Origin: Conexibacter arvalis
GTDB lineage: Bacteria; Actinomycetota; Thermoleophilia; Solirubrobacterales; Solirubrobacteraceae
Assembly (NCBI RefSeq): GCF_014199525.1
Contig: NZ_JACHNU010000006.1
Span: 248,001 to 312,000 of the forward strand
DNA: 64,000 nucleotides
Reading direction: 5' to 3'
Position 1 is the first letter of the stretch; each line of letters opens with the position of its first letter. Below, piece by piece: positions 16,159-25,226 of this stretch. The translations under genes were made by a program, and so were the position numbers. Under the pieces are notes generated by a model, which did no database searches, was not told where the DNA came from, and saw only the letters and a program-made list of their open reading frames with translations.

Positions 16159-16953
16159 TCAGCCGAAGAAGGGGAATCTCGCCTGGTAGGCCGCGAGCAT
16201 CGCCGGCCAGCGCGGCTCGTCGACGTAGGTGACGGTGACCGTCCCGTCGAAGCCGCCGCCGGTGGCGCGGAAGAAGCGGAGGTTGCCGGTGTGGGTGTAC
16301 TTCGGCAGGTGGCGCGCGCTCTCCGGGCGCCAGTTGTAGGTGCCGACGACCATCTCGGCCGGCTCGCCGTCGGGGCCGAGCACGAGCATGTCGCCCCGCA
16401 GCATGAAGCCCTCGTCGGCCGGGTCGTGCCACTCGGCCGTCACCTGACCCATGCCGGCCGGCAGCGCGGAGAGGCCGGTGACGTCGCCGCTGACGGGGTC
16501 GCGGCGGAGGATCTTGACGACGTGGAGGATCGGCTCGGTGAAGCCGCTGTCGGTTCTCGCCTCGCTGACGCGGACCATCCACTGCATCGACTCGGGGTCG
16601 ACGACCGACCGCTCGCCGCCGCCGGCGCCGGGCGCGCCGATCACGGCCAGCAGGCGCGTCGCGCCCGTCGCCTCCAGCCGCGCGCTGTCGCCGTGGGGCA
16701 GGTAGGCGTAGCGGCCGGCGGCGACCTCGTCGCCGTCGATCGTGACGGCGCCGTCGAGCACGAGCAGCTCGCAGCCGGCGTCGAGCTGCTGGTCGACCGC
16801 GTAGCCGGCCGGCGCCTCGACCAGCGCCGTCATCGCGCCGGTCTCCTCGTCGCGCGACAGGACGCGCCACGGCGCGCCGGCGAACGGCCCGGCGGCCGCC
16901 TGCTCGAGCGGGACGTCGGTGTAGTGCAGGTCCTCCACGTGGGCGCGGGCCAT
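16159..16953 (-). CDS. Two-domain cupin-like protein (DUF4437-like)
   Basis: This 264-residue protein reads as two beta-rich halves: residues 30-105 (VEAPAGYAVDQQLDAGCELLVLDGAVTIDGDEVAAGRYAYLPHGD) and 145-245 (GMGQVTAEWHDPADEGFMLRGDMLVLG, then YTHTGNLRFF), resembling DUF4437/ChrR-type bicupins. It follows the fused ATPase gene with TGAATG, preceded by AAGGAG, so it is the last gene of the dipeptide-transport operon. Its role is unknown; cupins beside transporters often isomerise or oxygenate the imported compound. Confidence 0.65.
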   Translation of the reverse strand: MARAHVEDLHYTDVPLEQAAAGPFAGAPWRVLSRDEETGAMTALVEAPAGYAVDQQLDAGCELLVLDGAVTIDGDEVAAGRYAYLPHGDSARLEATGATRLLAVIGAPGAGGGERSVVDPESMQWMVRVSEARTDSGFTEPILHVVKILRRDPVSGDVTGLSALPAGMGQVTAEWHDPADEGFMLRGDMLVLGPDGEPAEMVVGTYNWRPESARHLPKYTHTGNLRFFRATGGGFDGTVTVTYVDEPRWPAMLAAYQARFPFFG

Positions 16954-19023
16954 TCAGGTCTCCTTCGGGTCAGGGGTGGGCGCCTCGACGGGCGCCTCGC
17001 GTTGCAGCCGCTCGAGCTCGGCGGCCGGGATGTGGCAGTGGATCTGGCGGCCGCCGGCGAGCTGCTGGCAGGGCGGCGCCTCGGTCTCGCAGATCGCGCC
17101 GACCTTGCGCGGGCAGCGCGTCTGGAAGACGCAGCCGCTCGGCGGGTCGGCGACGCTCGGCGGGTCGCCGTGGAGGCGCACGCGCGCCCGCGCCTCCGCC
17201 GCGAAGGCGTCGCGCGGCGCCGACAGCAGCGCCTCCGTGTAGGGGTGGTGCGGCGGCGAGAAGACGTCGGCGGCGGCGCCGACCTCCATCACGCGGCCGA
17301 GGTACATGACCATGATCCGGTCGGCGATGTACTGGACGATCGCGAGGTCGTGGGAGATGAAGACGAAGGCGGTGCCGTGCTCGCGCTGCAGCCAGACCAT
17401 CAGGTTGACGATCGCCGCCTGGACGGAGACGTCGAGCGCCGAGGTCGGCTCGTCGCAGACGACGACGCGCGGCTCGCCGGCGAAGGCGCGCGCGATCGCG
17501 ACGCGCTGCTTCATCCCGCCGGAGAGCCCGGCCGGGCGCGCGTCGAGCTGGGGCGCCGGCAGCCGCACCTCCTCGGCCAGCTCGGCGATCCGCTGCTCGC
17601 GGCGCTGCGGCGGGAGCGCGCTCAGCCTCCGCAGCGCCCGCCGCAGGATGCGGCGGATCGTGTGCCGCTGGTTGAGCGCCGAGTCGGGGTTCTGGAAGAC
17701 GATCTGGAGCGCCCGCACCTGCTCGTCGTCGCGCGCGGCGACGCCGGGGCGCAGCGGTCTGCCGTCGAGCCGCAGCGTCGCGCCCTCGTCGGCCGCTTCG
17801 AGGCCGAGCAGCACGCGCGCCAGCGTCGACTTGCCGCTGCCCGACTCGCCGACGATCCCGAGCGTCTCGCCGGCGGCGAGCGTGAACGAGATCTCCTGCA
17901 GGACTCTCACCGCGCGGGCGCCGTCGCCGAAGGTCTTCGCGACCCGCTCGACCTCCAGCAGCGGCGGCCGCTCCCCGGCCTCCCGCGCGGGGTCGGCCAC
18001 GGCGAGCGGCGCCTCGGTCGGGCGCGAGAGGGCGCCGGCCCGCTCCGGGTAGTGGCAGCGGAAGCCGCGGTCGTCCTCGCGGGTGAGCGGCGGCTCCTCG
18101 GCGGCGCAGCGCTCCTCCGCCGCCGGGCAGCGCGCTGCGAAGACGCAGCCGCGCTCGACCGAGCCGAGCGCCGGGAGCGCGCCGGGGATCGCGACGAGGC
18201 GGCCGTCCTCCTTCGACATGCCCGCTCTCGGGATGCAGCCGACGAGGCTGGCCGTGTAGGGATGGCGCGGGCGCCGGAAGACGTCGTCGACCGGCCCCTC
18301 CTCCGCCAGCCGTCCGGCGTAGAGCACGCCGACGCGGTCGCACATCCGCGCGATCACGCTGAGGTTGTGGGAGATGAACAGCACGCTCGTGCGCATCTCC
18401 GCGCGCAGCTCGGCGATCAGGTCGAGCACCTCCGCCTCGACGGTCGCGTCGAGGCCGGTGGTCGGCTCGTCGAGGATCAGCAGCTCCGGTCGCTTGGCCA
18501 GCGCCATCGCGATCACGACGCGCTGCTGCATCCCGCCCGACAGCTCGTGCGGGTAGCGGCGCATCACCAGATCGGGGTCGGCGATCTTGACCTTGCGCAG
18601 CATCTCGTGCGCCTGGGCGCGCCCCTCGTCCCAGCTGGCGGACTTGACGACGAACGACTCCGCGATCTGGTCGCCGACGCGCATCGTCGGGTTGAGCGCG
18701 CGGCCGGGCGACTGGTAGACCATCGCGACGACGTCGGTCCGCAGCCTCCGCAGCGCCTCGCCGCGGGCGGACGCGAGGTCGTGGCCGGCGACCTCGAGGC
18801 GCCCGCCGCTGACGCGCCCGTTCGACGGCAGCGCGCCGACGAGCGCGAGCGCCATCGTCGACTTGCCGCAGCCCGACTCGCCGACGAGCCCGTAGCTCTC
18901 CCCCGGCGCGATCGCGAGGTCGAGTCCGCGGATCACGAGCCGGTCGCGGCCGCGGACGCGATAGGTGACGTCGAGCTGCTCGGCCTGGACCGCCGCGGCC
19001 GGCGGTGCGATCGATGCGGTCAC
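16954..19023 (-). CDS. Fused dipeptide/oligopeptide ABC transporter ATPase (DppD-DppF fusion)
   Basis: This 689-residue protein contains two complete ABC ATPases. The first (about 10-335) has GESGCGKST, LSGGMQQR and LILDEPTTGLD and ends in the oligopeptide-type Cys cluster (GCVFAARCPAAEERC). The second (about 375-680) has GESGSGKST, LSGGMKQR and VVCDEPTSALD and ends in GCVFQTRCP. Separate DppD and DppF subunits are usual; a fusion fixes their 1:1 pairing. GTG 19023 overlaps the stop of the upstream permease gene. The protein would sit on the cytoplasmic face of the two adjacent permeases. Confidence 0.92.
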   Translation of the reverse strand: MTASIAPPAAAVQAEQLDVTYRVRGRDRLVIRGLDLAIAPGESYGLVGESGCGKSTMALALVGALPSNGRVSGGRLEVAGHDLASARGEALRRLRTDVVAMVYQSPGRALNPTMRVGDQIAESFVVKSASWDEGRAQAHEMLRKVKIADPDLVMRRYPHELSGGMQQRVVIAMALAKRPELLILDEPTTGLDATVEAEVLDLIAELRAEMRTSVLFISHNLSVIARMCDRVGVLYAGRLAEEGPVDDVFRRPRHPYTASLVGCIPRAGMSKEDGRLVAIPGALPALGSVERGCVFAARCPAAEERCAAEEPPLTREDDRGFRCHYPERAGALSRPTEAPLAVADPAREAGERPPLLEVERVAKTFGDGARAVRVLQEISFTLAAGETLGIVGESGSGKSTLARVLLGLEAADEGATLRLDGRPLRPGVAARDDEQVRALQIVFQNPDSALNQRHTIRRILRRALRRLSALPPQRREQRIAELAEEVRLPAPQLDARPAGLSGGMKQRVAIARAFAGEPRVVVCDEPTSALDVSVQAAIVNLMVWLQREHGTAFVFISHDLAIVQYIADRIMVMYLGRVMEVGAAADVFSPPHHPYTEALLSAPRDAFAAEARARVRLHGDPPSVADPPSGCVFQTRCPRKVGAICETEAPPCQQLAGGRQIHCHIPAAELERLQREAPVEAPTPDPKET

Positions 19024-19892
19024 TCGCTCAGAGCTCCTTGCACGTTGTCGGCGATCAGGAAGACGGAGACGACCAGCGACGCGATCGCCAGCGCCGGGAA
19101 GAGCGCCGTCCACCACGCGCCCGCGGAGAGCACGCCGTAGGAGTCGGCGATCTGCAGCCCCCAGTCGGGCGACGGCGGCTGGACGCCGAAGCCGAGGAAC
19201 GAGAGGCTCGCGACGCTGAAGACGGCCATGCCGACCCGCACCGTGAACTCGACGATCACGACCGGCACGACGTTCGGGAGGATCTCGCCGAACATGATGT
19301 AGGGCGAACGCTCGCCGCGGACGCGCGCCGCCGCGACGTACTCGGCGCCGCGCTCGGTCAGCACCGCGGCGCGGACCGTTCGGGCGATCACCCAGCTGTA
19401 GGCGAAGCCGACGACGACGACGAGCGTCAGGTTGGAGGGGCCGAGCGCCGTCAGCGCCAGCAGCGCGAGGATGACGCTCGGCAGCGCCATCACCGCTTCG
19501 GCGACGCGCGAGAGCGCCTCGTCGACGAGGCCGCCGAAGTAGCCCATCACGAGCCCGATCGTCGTGCCCAGCAGCGTCGCGAGGCCGGCGGCCAGCAGCG
19601 AGATCGTGAGGATCGCGCGGGAGCCGACGACGACGCGCGAGAAGACGTCGCGGCCGAGCGCGTCGGTCCCGAACCAGTGCGCTCCCGACGGCGACGCGAG
19701 CGCGTTGGCGGGGTCGGTCGCGTACGGGTCGTCGGGCACGATCGCCTGGCCGACGAGCGCGCAGAGGACCCAGAAGCAGAGCACGGCGGTGCCGATCACG
19801 AAGCTCGGCCGGCGCAGCAGCGCGCGGACGGTCGCGACGCGGCGGGCGCGGCGCGCCGACGGCGCCGCGAGCGGCGTGGAGGTCGCGGTCAT
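19020..19892 (-). CDS. Dipeptide-type ABC transporter permease (DppC-like)
   Basis: This 290-residue membrane protein has about six helices. The DppC-type N-terminal region (PSFVIGTAVLCFWVLCALVGQAI) is followed by AHWFGTDALGRDVFSRVV, characteristic of OppC/DppC, and the ATPase-coupling EAA-like loop EYVAAARVRGERSPYIMFGEILPN. Its ATG at 19892 overlaps the stop of the DppB-like gene. Confidence 0.92.
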   Translation of the reverse strand: MTATSTPLAAPSARRARRVATVRALLRRPSFVIGTAVLCFWVLCALVGQAIVPDDPYATDPANALASPSGAHWFGTDALGRDVFSRVVVGSRAILTISLLAAGLATLLGTTIGLVMGYFGGLVDEALSRVAEAVMALPSVILALLALTALGPSNLTLVVVVGFAYSWVIARTVRAAVLTERGAEYVAAARVRGERSPYIMFGEILPNVVPVVIVEFTVRVGMAVFSVASLSFLGFGVQPPSPDWGLQIADSYGVLSAGAWWTALFPALAIASLVVSVFLIADNVQGALSE

Positions 19893-20845
19893 CGGCTCGT
19901 CACCTGCGCTCGGACGCGGGGGTTGACGACCGCCTGCAGCACGTCGGCGAGCAGCGTCATCACGATGTAGATCGCGCCGACGACGAGGACGGCGCCCTGC
20001 AGCAGCGGGAAGTCCTTGCGCTGCGCCGCGTTGAACAGCAGCAGCCCAAGGCCCTGGTAGTTGAACAGCCGCTCGATCACGACCAGCCCGCCGACCATGT
20101 AGCCGATCTGCGTCGCGGTCACGGTGATGCTCGGCAGCAGCGCGTTGCGCAGCACGTGGCGGCGGATCACCTCCCGCCGCCGCAGCCCCTTCACGGTCGC
20201 CGTCCGGGTCGAGTCGGCGTCGAGCACGTCGATCGTCCCGGCGCGCGCGACGCGCGCGATGTAGCCGAACAGGCCCGCCATCAACGCCAGCGCCGGCAGG
20301 ATCAGATGGCGCAGCTCCTCCAGCGGGCCGGCGCCGGGCGGCGCCGTCGCGCTGATCGGCAGCACCGGCCACCAGATGCCGAGCGCGAGCAGCAGCACGA
20401 TGCCGGTCACGAACTCCGGCAGGACCGAGACGATCATGCCGCCGAACGTGACCGCCTTGTCGGCCAGCCTGCCGCGGTGCAGCGCGGCGAAGACGCCGCC
20501 CGCCAGCGACAGCGGCACGACGAGCACGACCGCGACGAGCCCGAGCTTGAGCGAGTTGCCCAGGGCCGTCGCGATCAGGTCGCCGGCCGATGACTGGTAC
20601 AGGTACGAGGTGCCGAAGTCGCCGGTGAGGACGCCTCCGAGCCAGTCGAAGTACCGCTCCAGCAGCGGCCGGTCGTAGCCGAGCTGGCTGTTGAGCTGGG
20701 CGACCGAGGCCGGCGCGGCGTCCTGCCCCAGGATCGCCCGCGCCGGGTTGCCCGGCAGCACCTGCGCGCCGAGGAAGACGATCACGCTCAGCAGCCAGAG
20801 CGTGATCAGCCCGAGCCCGGCGCGCCGGATCAGGAAACGCGACAT
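19889..20845 (-). CDS. Dipeptide-type ABC transporter permease (DppB-like)
   Basis: This 318-residue integral membrane protein is a standard OppB/DppB: N-terminal helix (RAGLGLITLWLLSVIVFLGAQVLPGNPA), the LGYDRPLLERYFDWLGGVLTGDFGTSYLYQ periplasmic stretch, and the coupling loop TRTATVKGLRRREVIRRHVLRNALLP. It follows the binding-protein gene after 23 bp. Confidence 0.92.
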   Translation of the reverse strand: MSRFLIRRAGLGLITLWLLSVIVFLGAQVLPGNPARAILGQDAAPASVAQLNSQLGYDRPLLERYFDWLGGVLTGDFGTSYLYQSSAGDLIATALGNSLKLGLVAVVLVVPLSLAGGVFAALHRGRLADKAVTFGGMIVSVLPEFVTGIVLLLALGIWWPVLPISATAPPGAGPLEELRHLILPALALMAGLFGYIARVARAGTIDVLDADSTRTATVKGLRRREVIRRHVLRNALLPSITVTATQIGYMVGGLVVIERLFNYQGLGLLLFNAAQRKDFPLLQGAVLVVGAIYIVMTLLADVLQAVVNPRVRAQVTSR

Positions 20846-20868
20846 CGTGGATCAGTCGGGGCGGGCCC

Positions 20869-22563
20869 TCAGGCTCTCGACGCCTGCGCGAGCAGCATGT
20901 GGCCCATCGCGGTCGGCACGATGCCCTGGACGCTGGTGGCCGCCGCCGTCAGGTAGTTGGGGAAGAAGGCGTAGATCACCGGCGTCTCCTCGAGCAGCAG
21001 CTCCTGGATTCTCCCCGCCGTCCGCCGCTGCGCCTGCAGGTCGGATTCGGCGACGTACGTTCTGAGCAGCCGCGCGTACTCGTCGTTTCTCCAGTGCGCG
21101 GCGTTGCGCACGCCGCTCGGCGACAGCTGGGCGGCGAGGTAGGCGTTGGGGATGCCGCGGCTGCCCCAGTCGCCGATCCCGGAGATCACGTCGAGCTGCG
21201 GCGAGCTGCCGAAGTCGCCCGTGCCGAGGAAGGTGGCGGTGTCCTGCATCGTCAGTCTCAGACGGATGCCGGCCGCTCTCGCGGCGTTCTGGGCCAGCTG
21301 CGCGTAGGCGGCGTTGACGCCGGTGTTCCAGACCGTCACCTCCAGCTCGAAGCCGTCGGGCAGGCCGGCCTGCGACAGCAGCGCCTTCGCCTGCTCGATG
21401 TCCTGCGCGCGCTGCGGCACGTCGGTGTTCGTCATCGGGAAGACCGGCGCGAAGGGGCTGTCGTTGCCGAGGTCGGCGTAGCCCTGCAGCAGCTCTCTCA
21501 CGAGCTCGTCGCGGTCGAGCGTCAGCGCCAGCGCCCGCCGCACGCGCGGGTCGTCGAGCGGTCTTCTGTCGGTCCGCAGCGTCCAGTTGGAATGGGCGGC
21601 CGAGCGGATCGCGTTGACGGTGAAGCGGCCTCTGTCTCCCAGCAGCGCGCGACCGGCGCCGACGCTGAAGTAGCCGATCAGGTCGACGTCGCCGGCCTGC
21701 AGCGCGAGCACCATCGCGACCTCGTCCTCGAACAGCGTGTACTCGAGGCGGTCGGCGAGCGTCGGCTCGCCCCAGTAGTCGTCGTTGCGCACGAACGCGG
21801 CGCGGACCTTCGGCGTGTAGGCCTCCAGTCTCCACGGCCCGGTGCCGATGAACGACTTCTCCCAGTCGCCGGAGTAGCCGGCCGGAAGGATGACCGCGCT
21901 GGAGTTGTCGGAGGAGACCAGCCACGGCCACGAGCCGTTCGGCTGGTCGAGCTCGAAGACGACCGTCGTCTCGTCGACCGCTCTCGTCCCGCCGGGCGAC
22001 AGGAAGCCGTCGAAGACCTCGAGCGCGTTCGTGCCGTTTCTCGGGTCGGCGAGGCGGTTGAACGTCTCCGCCACGTCTCTCGTCGTCATCGGCGTGCCGT
22101 CGTTGAATCTGACGCCCTGGCGGATCTTGAAGGTCCACACCGTCGCGTCGTCGTTCGGCTCCCAGCTCTCGGCGAGCATCGGTCTCAGCTCGGGCTCGCC
22201 GTAGGAGAGCGCGAGGTACTCGCCGGTCTGCGACAGCAGCGTCACCGAGCCGGTGTCGCCGAGCTTGAGCGGGTCGACCGCCCGGCCCGGCGTGATCGCG
22301 CCGGCGCGCAGCAGGCCGCCTCTCACGCCGCTGCCGGCGGCCGGCGCGGCGCCGGTCCCGGCCGCGGGGCCGTCGTCGCCGCAGGCGCTCAGGATCGTCG
22401 CGACCGCCGGCATCGACATCCCGAGCACGGTCGCCCGCCGCACGAAGGTGCGACGGTCGAGCCGCGCCGCGAGCAGCTCGTCGATCAGGTGGTTCTCCAG
22501 CTCGCTGTGCCGGCTACGCATCCGCGCCATCCGCAGGTCCTCTCGCACCATCGCCTCTCCCAT
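20869..22563 (-). CDS. Dipeptide-type ABC substrate-binding lipoprotein, Tat-type signal
   Basis: This is a family 5 solute-binding protein of up to 564 residues. The N-terminus has a twin-arginine motif (LDRRTFVRRA, residues 35-44), a hydrophobic run, and a lipobox ending at Cys61 (ILSAC), so it is probably exported folded through Tat and lipidated. The mature part shows SBP_bac_5 features such as VWTFKIRQGVRFNDGTPMTTRDV. The start is uncertain: ATG 22563, 22551 (after GGAGAGG) or 22530 (after GAGAGGA). About half of the arginines I checked use AGA, unlike neighbouring genes. It heads the ABC operon down to 16159; the ligand could be peptides, opines or other solutes. Confidence 0.88.
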   Translation of the reverse strand: MGEAMVREDLRMARMRSRHSELENHLIDELLAARLDRRTFVRRATVLGMSMPAVATILSACGDDGPAAGTGAAPAAGSGVRGGLLRAGAITPGRAVDPLKLGDTGSVTLLSQTGEYLALSYGEPELRPMLAESWEPNDDATVWTFKIRQGVRFNDGTPMTTRDVAETFNRLADPRNGTNALEVFDGFLSPGGTRAVDETTVVFELDQPNGSWPWLVSSDNSSAVILPAGYSGDWEKSFIGTGPWRLEAYTPKVRAAFVRNDDYWGEPTLADRLEYTLFEDEVAMVLALQAGDVDLIGYFSVGAGRALLGDRGRFTVNAIRSAAHSNWTLRTDRRPLDDPRVRRALALTLDRDELVRELLQGYADLGNDSPFAPVFPMTNTDVPQRAQDIEQAKALLSQAGLPDGFELEVTVWNTGVNAAYAQLAQNAARAAGIRLRLTMQDTATFLGTGDFGSSPQLDVISGIGDWGSRGIPNAYLAAQLSPSGVRNAAHWRNDEYARLLRTYVAESDLQAQRRTAGRIQELLLEETPVIYAFFPNYLTAAATSVQGIVPTAMGHMLLAQASRA

Positions 22564-22678
22564 GAGTCATCCGCTCGTTTGACGGGCCATCTCCTGCCGG
22601 CCTGACGGGGGGCCGACCTCCGCCGGACGACCGTGCCGTCCTCCGACAAGGCGGCGAGTCTAGGCCGGCAACGCGATC

Positions 22679-22701
22679 GATGCCAATCGACGGATTGCAT
22701 C
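22679..22701. promoter_or_regulatory. Near-perfect 23-bp dyad in divergent promoter region
   Basis: GATGC (22679-22683) plus AATC pairs with GATTGCATC (22693-22701) with one bulged C on the left. The dyad lies between the divergent dipeptide-transport operon and the DUF6265-LysR pair, where the LysR protein could bind. Confidence 0.45.
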
Positions 22702-22729
22702 CCTTCCATCGACGAGATCGAGATCATCG

Positions 22730-22757
22730 TTGCGTGCACCTGCCGACGCGGTACGCT
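22730..22757 (+). promoter_or_regulatory. Candidate leaderless promoter of the DUF6265-LysR pair
   Basis: TTGCGT (22730-22735) and TACGCT (22752-22757) have a 16-bp spacer. The -10 ends 6 nt before GTG 22764, so transcription would begin at or next to the start codon. The same arrangement recurs at 39602-39630. Confidence 0.5.
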
Positions 22758-22763
22758 GGCGCC

Positions 22764-23249
22764 GTGACCACAGGGGAGAAGCAATCGGCGCTTGACGCGT
22801 TGGCGTTCATGATCGGCCGCTGGGTCGGCGTACGCTCGCACGACGCGATCGAGGAGACCTGGACGCGCGTCTCGCGCGACGTGATGATGGGGATGTACTG
22901 CTGGTCGAGCCCGGGCGGCGTGCAGCTGTTCGAGTTCCTGACGATCGAGCAGAGCGCCAGCGGCGTGATGCTCTCGCTGCGGGCGTTCGGGCCGCACGGC
23001 CTGATGCCGCGGCAGGCGGGGCGGCCCGTCCGCTGGCTGCTCGTCCGCTCGCGCGACGACGAGGCGGTCTTCGAGGGCCAGGAGGACGGCCGGCTGGCGC
23101 GCATCACCTACCGCCGCACCCATCGCGACCGGCTGTACACCTCGCTCGAGCGCGAGGCCGACGGGCGGATGGAGATCTTCCCGGCGCAGCACCGGGCGGC
23201 GCCGCTGGAGGCCCCGTCGCCGGCCACCCCGACCGCGCCCGACCGATGA
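22764..23249 (+). CDS. DUF6265-like protein
   Basis: This 161-residue protein matches the small DUF6265 pattern: FMIGRWVG, then EETWTRVSRDVMMGMYCWSS and LFEFLTIEQSASGVMLSLRAFGP, a lipocalin-like beta structure that may bind a small ligand. GTG 22764 is chosen because the promoter reads straight into it. The next gene (LysR regulator) starts within its stop codon, so the pair is co-translated. Its function is not known. Confidence 0.65.
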   Translation: MTTGEKQSALDALAFMIGRWVGVRSHDAIEETWTRVSRDVMMGMYCWSSPGGVQLFEFLTIEQSASGVMLSLRAFGPHGLMPRQAGRPVRWLLVRSRDDEAVFEGQEDGRLARITYRRTHRDRLYTSLEREADGRMEIFPAQHRAAPLEAPSPATPTAPDR

Positions 23250-24169
23250 TCAGCAGCAACCACCTGCGCGTCTTCGAGGCCGTCGCCCGCGAGGGCTCCT
23301 TCGGCGGCGCCGCCCACGTGCTCGGGCACAGCCAGTCGACGGTCTCGCACCATCTCGCGGCGCTCGAGGACCAGCTCGGCACGGTCCTCTTCGTGCGCAG
23401 CCGCAAGGGGGTCGAGCTGACCGACCGCGGCCGCGTGCTGCTCGACCACGCCGAGCTGATCCTGAGCCAGCTCGTGGCGGCCGAGCGCGCCGTGCAGGAC
23501 TCGGCCTCGCTGCGCGAGGGGATGTTGCGGATGTCGACCTTCGGGACCGCCGGCATGACCTTCGTGCCGCGCGTCCTGCGCGCCTTCCGGCGCGAGCACC
23601 CGGGCGTCGGGATAACGGTCGAGCAGTGCGACATCCCGGCGACGGCGGTCGACGACGTGCGCGAGCGCAGGCTCGACGTCGCGGTCGTCTACACGACGCC
23701 CGACTACTGGGTCCGCCCCGTCCCGGGCCTCTCGGTCGTGCGGCTCTTCTCCGATCCGTTCGTGCTGCTGCTGCCGGCCAGCCACCCGTGCGCCGGCCGC
23801 GACGCGATCGGGATCGCCGAGCTGGCCGGCGAGGCGTGGATCACCGCCGGCTCCGACGAGCACCCCTGCCACCGCCTGCTGGTGCGCGCCGGCCAGAGCG
23901 CCGGCTTCGAGCCGCGCATCGCCGGCCGCACCGACAGCTACACGGTCATCGCCGACTGGGTCGCCGCCGAGCTCGGCGTCGCGCTGATCCCGCAGCTGGC
24001 GGTGCCGAGACTGCGCGGCGACCTCGCGCTGGTGCCGCTGCAAGGCGAGCCGGTCACGCGCGACGTCTCGGCGATCGTGCTCGGCGACGGCAGCTCCGTG
24101 ACGGCGACCGCGGTGATGCGCCATCTGCGCGCGATCACGTCGTGGGAGGACGCGGTCCGCTACGCCTGA
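23246..24169 (+). CDS. LysR family transcriptional regulator
   Basis: This 307-residue protein has an N-terminal LysR helix-turn-helix (HLRVFEAVAREGSFGGAAHVLGHSQSTVSHHLAALEDQLG) and a periplasmic-binding-like effector domain (TFGTAGMTFVPRVLRAFRREHPGV onward). It overlaps the DUF6265 gene. Candidate targets are the divergent dipeptide-transport operon (dyad at 22679) and the downstream agmatinase-family gene (dyad at 24178). Confidence 0.92.
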   Translation: MISSNHLRVFEAVAREGSFGGAAHVLGHSQSTVSHHLAALEDQLGTVLFVRSRKGVELTDRGRVLLDHAELILSQLVAAERAVQDSASLREGMLRMSTFGTAGMTFVPRVLRAFRREHPGVGITVEQCDIPATAVDDVRERRLDVAVVYTTPDYWVRPVPGLSVVRLFSDPFVLLLPASHPCAGRDAIGIAELAGEAWITAGSDEHPCHRLLVRAGQSAGFEPRIAGRTDSYTVIADWVAAELGVALIPQLAVPRLRGDLALVPLQGEPVTRDVSAIVLGDGSSVTATAVMRHLRAITSWEDAVRYA

Positions 24170-24177
24170 CATCGATC

Positions 24178-24208
24178 TTCTCGATCCATCAGAGCAAGAG
24201 ATCGAGAA
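24178..24208. promoter_or_regulatory. 9-bp inverted repeat upstream of the agmatinase gene
   Basis: TTCTCGATC (24178-24186) and GATCGAGAA (24200-24208) are perfect arms with a 13-nt centre. They lie 8 nt after the LysR stop and just upstream of TAGCAT (24220-24225), a possible -10. It could be a LysR binding site (T-N11-A type) or, less likely, a terminator. Confidence 0.45.
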
Positions 24209-24272
24209 CTTCGCAGCGTTAGCATCGCCGCCCCGCACTCGCGGGCATTCCCGAACGCGACAAGGAGCAGGT

Positions 24273-25226
24273 GTGGCTGAGGCTTCGTTCTCAGGATCGG
24301 CGGCGGCGACGTGCCGACTGAGCTTGATCGGCTTCCCGTGGGACGGCGGCGCGTCGCTCGGCGCGCCCGGCGGCCGCTACGGGCCGGAGGCGGTGCGCGG
24401 CGCGATCGGCTGGTGGCTCGACCGCGTCCGCGGCGACCGCGTCTGGGACGTCGAGGCGGGGGACGTCGTCGACCTCGGCGGCCTGCGGCTGCGCGACCGC
24501 GGCGACGTCGCGATCGCCGGCCACGACGCCGAGGCGACCTTCGCCGCCGCGGCCGACGCGATCGGCGCCGCGCACGACGCCGGCGAGGTCCCGATCGTGC
24601 TCGGCGGCGACCACTCGATCACGATCCCGGCGGTGCGCGCGCTCGCCGCCCGCTCGGAGCGGTTCGGCGTCGTCCAGCTCGACGCCCATCTCGACCTCGT
24701 CGACGAGTCGCCGGCGCAGGGGCGGCTGTCGCAGAGCAGCCCGATGCGACGGGCGATCGAGCTGGAGCAGGGCTCGCCGCGGCGGCTCGTGCAGGTCGGG
24801 CTGCGGAGCTTCAACTACCCCGACTTCCGCGACTGGTGCCGCGAGCGCGGGATCACGCAGCTGACCGCGGCCGAGGCGCTGCGGCGCGGCGCCGAGCAGG
24901 TCGCCGACGAGGCGCTCGCGACGGCGACCGCCGACGGCGCGCGCCTCTACCTGACGGTCGATCTCGACTGCCTCGACCCGAGCGTCGCGCCGGGCGTCGG
25001 GCACCAGGAGCCGGGCGGGCTGCCGTTCGCCTTCGTCAGCACCGTCGTGCGCCGGCTCGCGCCGCATGTCGCCGCCTTCGACGTCGCCGAGCTCAACCCG
25101 ATGCGCGACCCGCTCGGGGTGACCGCCGGCGTCGCGGCGCGCCTGGTGCTCGACTTCGTCGTCGCGGCCGCGCGGGCGGCCGCGACCCAGCCGGTCAGCG
25201 ACCGCGTCGCAGCGCCGGTGCGTTGA
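24273..25226 (+). CDS. Agmatinase/arginase (ureohydrolase) family protein
   Basis: This 317-residue ureohydrolase carries the dinuclear Mn ligand motifs GGDHS (111-115), LDAHLDLVD and DLDCLDPS, and the late AFDVAELNP block. Members hydrolyse agmatine, guanidinobutyrate, arginine or formiminoglutamate to urea or formamide plus an amine. The convergent decarboxylase gene supports agmatinase (agmatine to putrescine plus urea). GTG 24273 follows AAGGAG by 5 nt. Its 3' end overlaps the decarboxylase 3' end by 32 bp. Confidence 0.85.
   Translation: MAEASFSGSAAATCRLSLIGFPWDGGASLGAPGGRYGPEAVRGAIGWWLDRVRGDRVWDVEAGDVVDLGGLRLRDRGDVAIAGHDAEATFAAAADAIGAAHDAGEVPIVLGGDHSITIPAVRALAARSERFGVVQLDAHLDLVDESPAQGRLSQSSPMRRAIELEQGSPRRLVQVGLRSFNYPDFRDWCRERGITQLTAAEALRRGAEQVADEALATATADGARLYLTVDLDCLDPSVAPGVGHQEPGGLPFAFVSTVVRRLAPHVAAFDVAELNPMRDPLGVTAGVAARLVLDFVVAAARAAATQPVSDRVAAPVR

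Noticed and set aside
14069-16870. 933-codon minus-strand open frame
   Set aside because: Antisense shadow of the DapA-family and TPP-enzyme genes; no domain signals.
14491-19140. 1549-codon plus-strand open frame across the TPP enzyme, cupin and ATPase genes
   Set aside because: The translation is Arg/Ala/Gly-rich with no recognisable domain and covers three genes with clear motifs in other frames; long stop-free frames are expected at this GC content.
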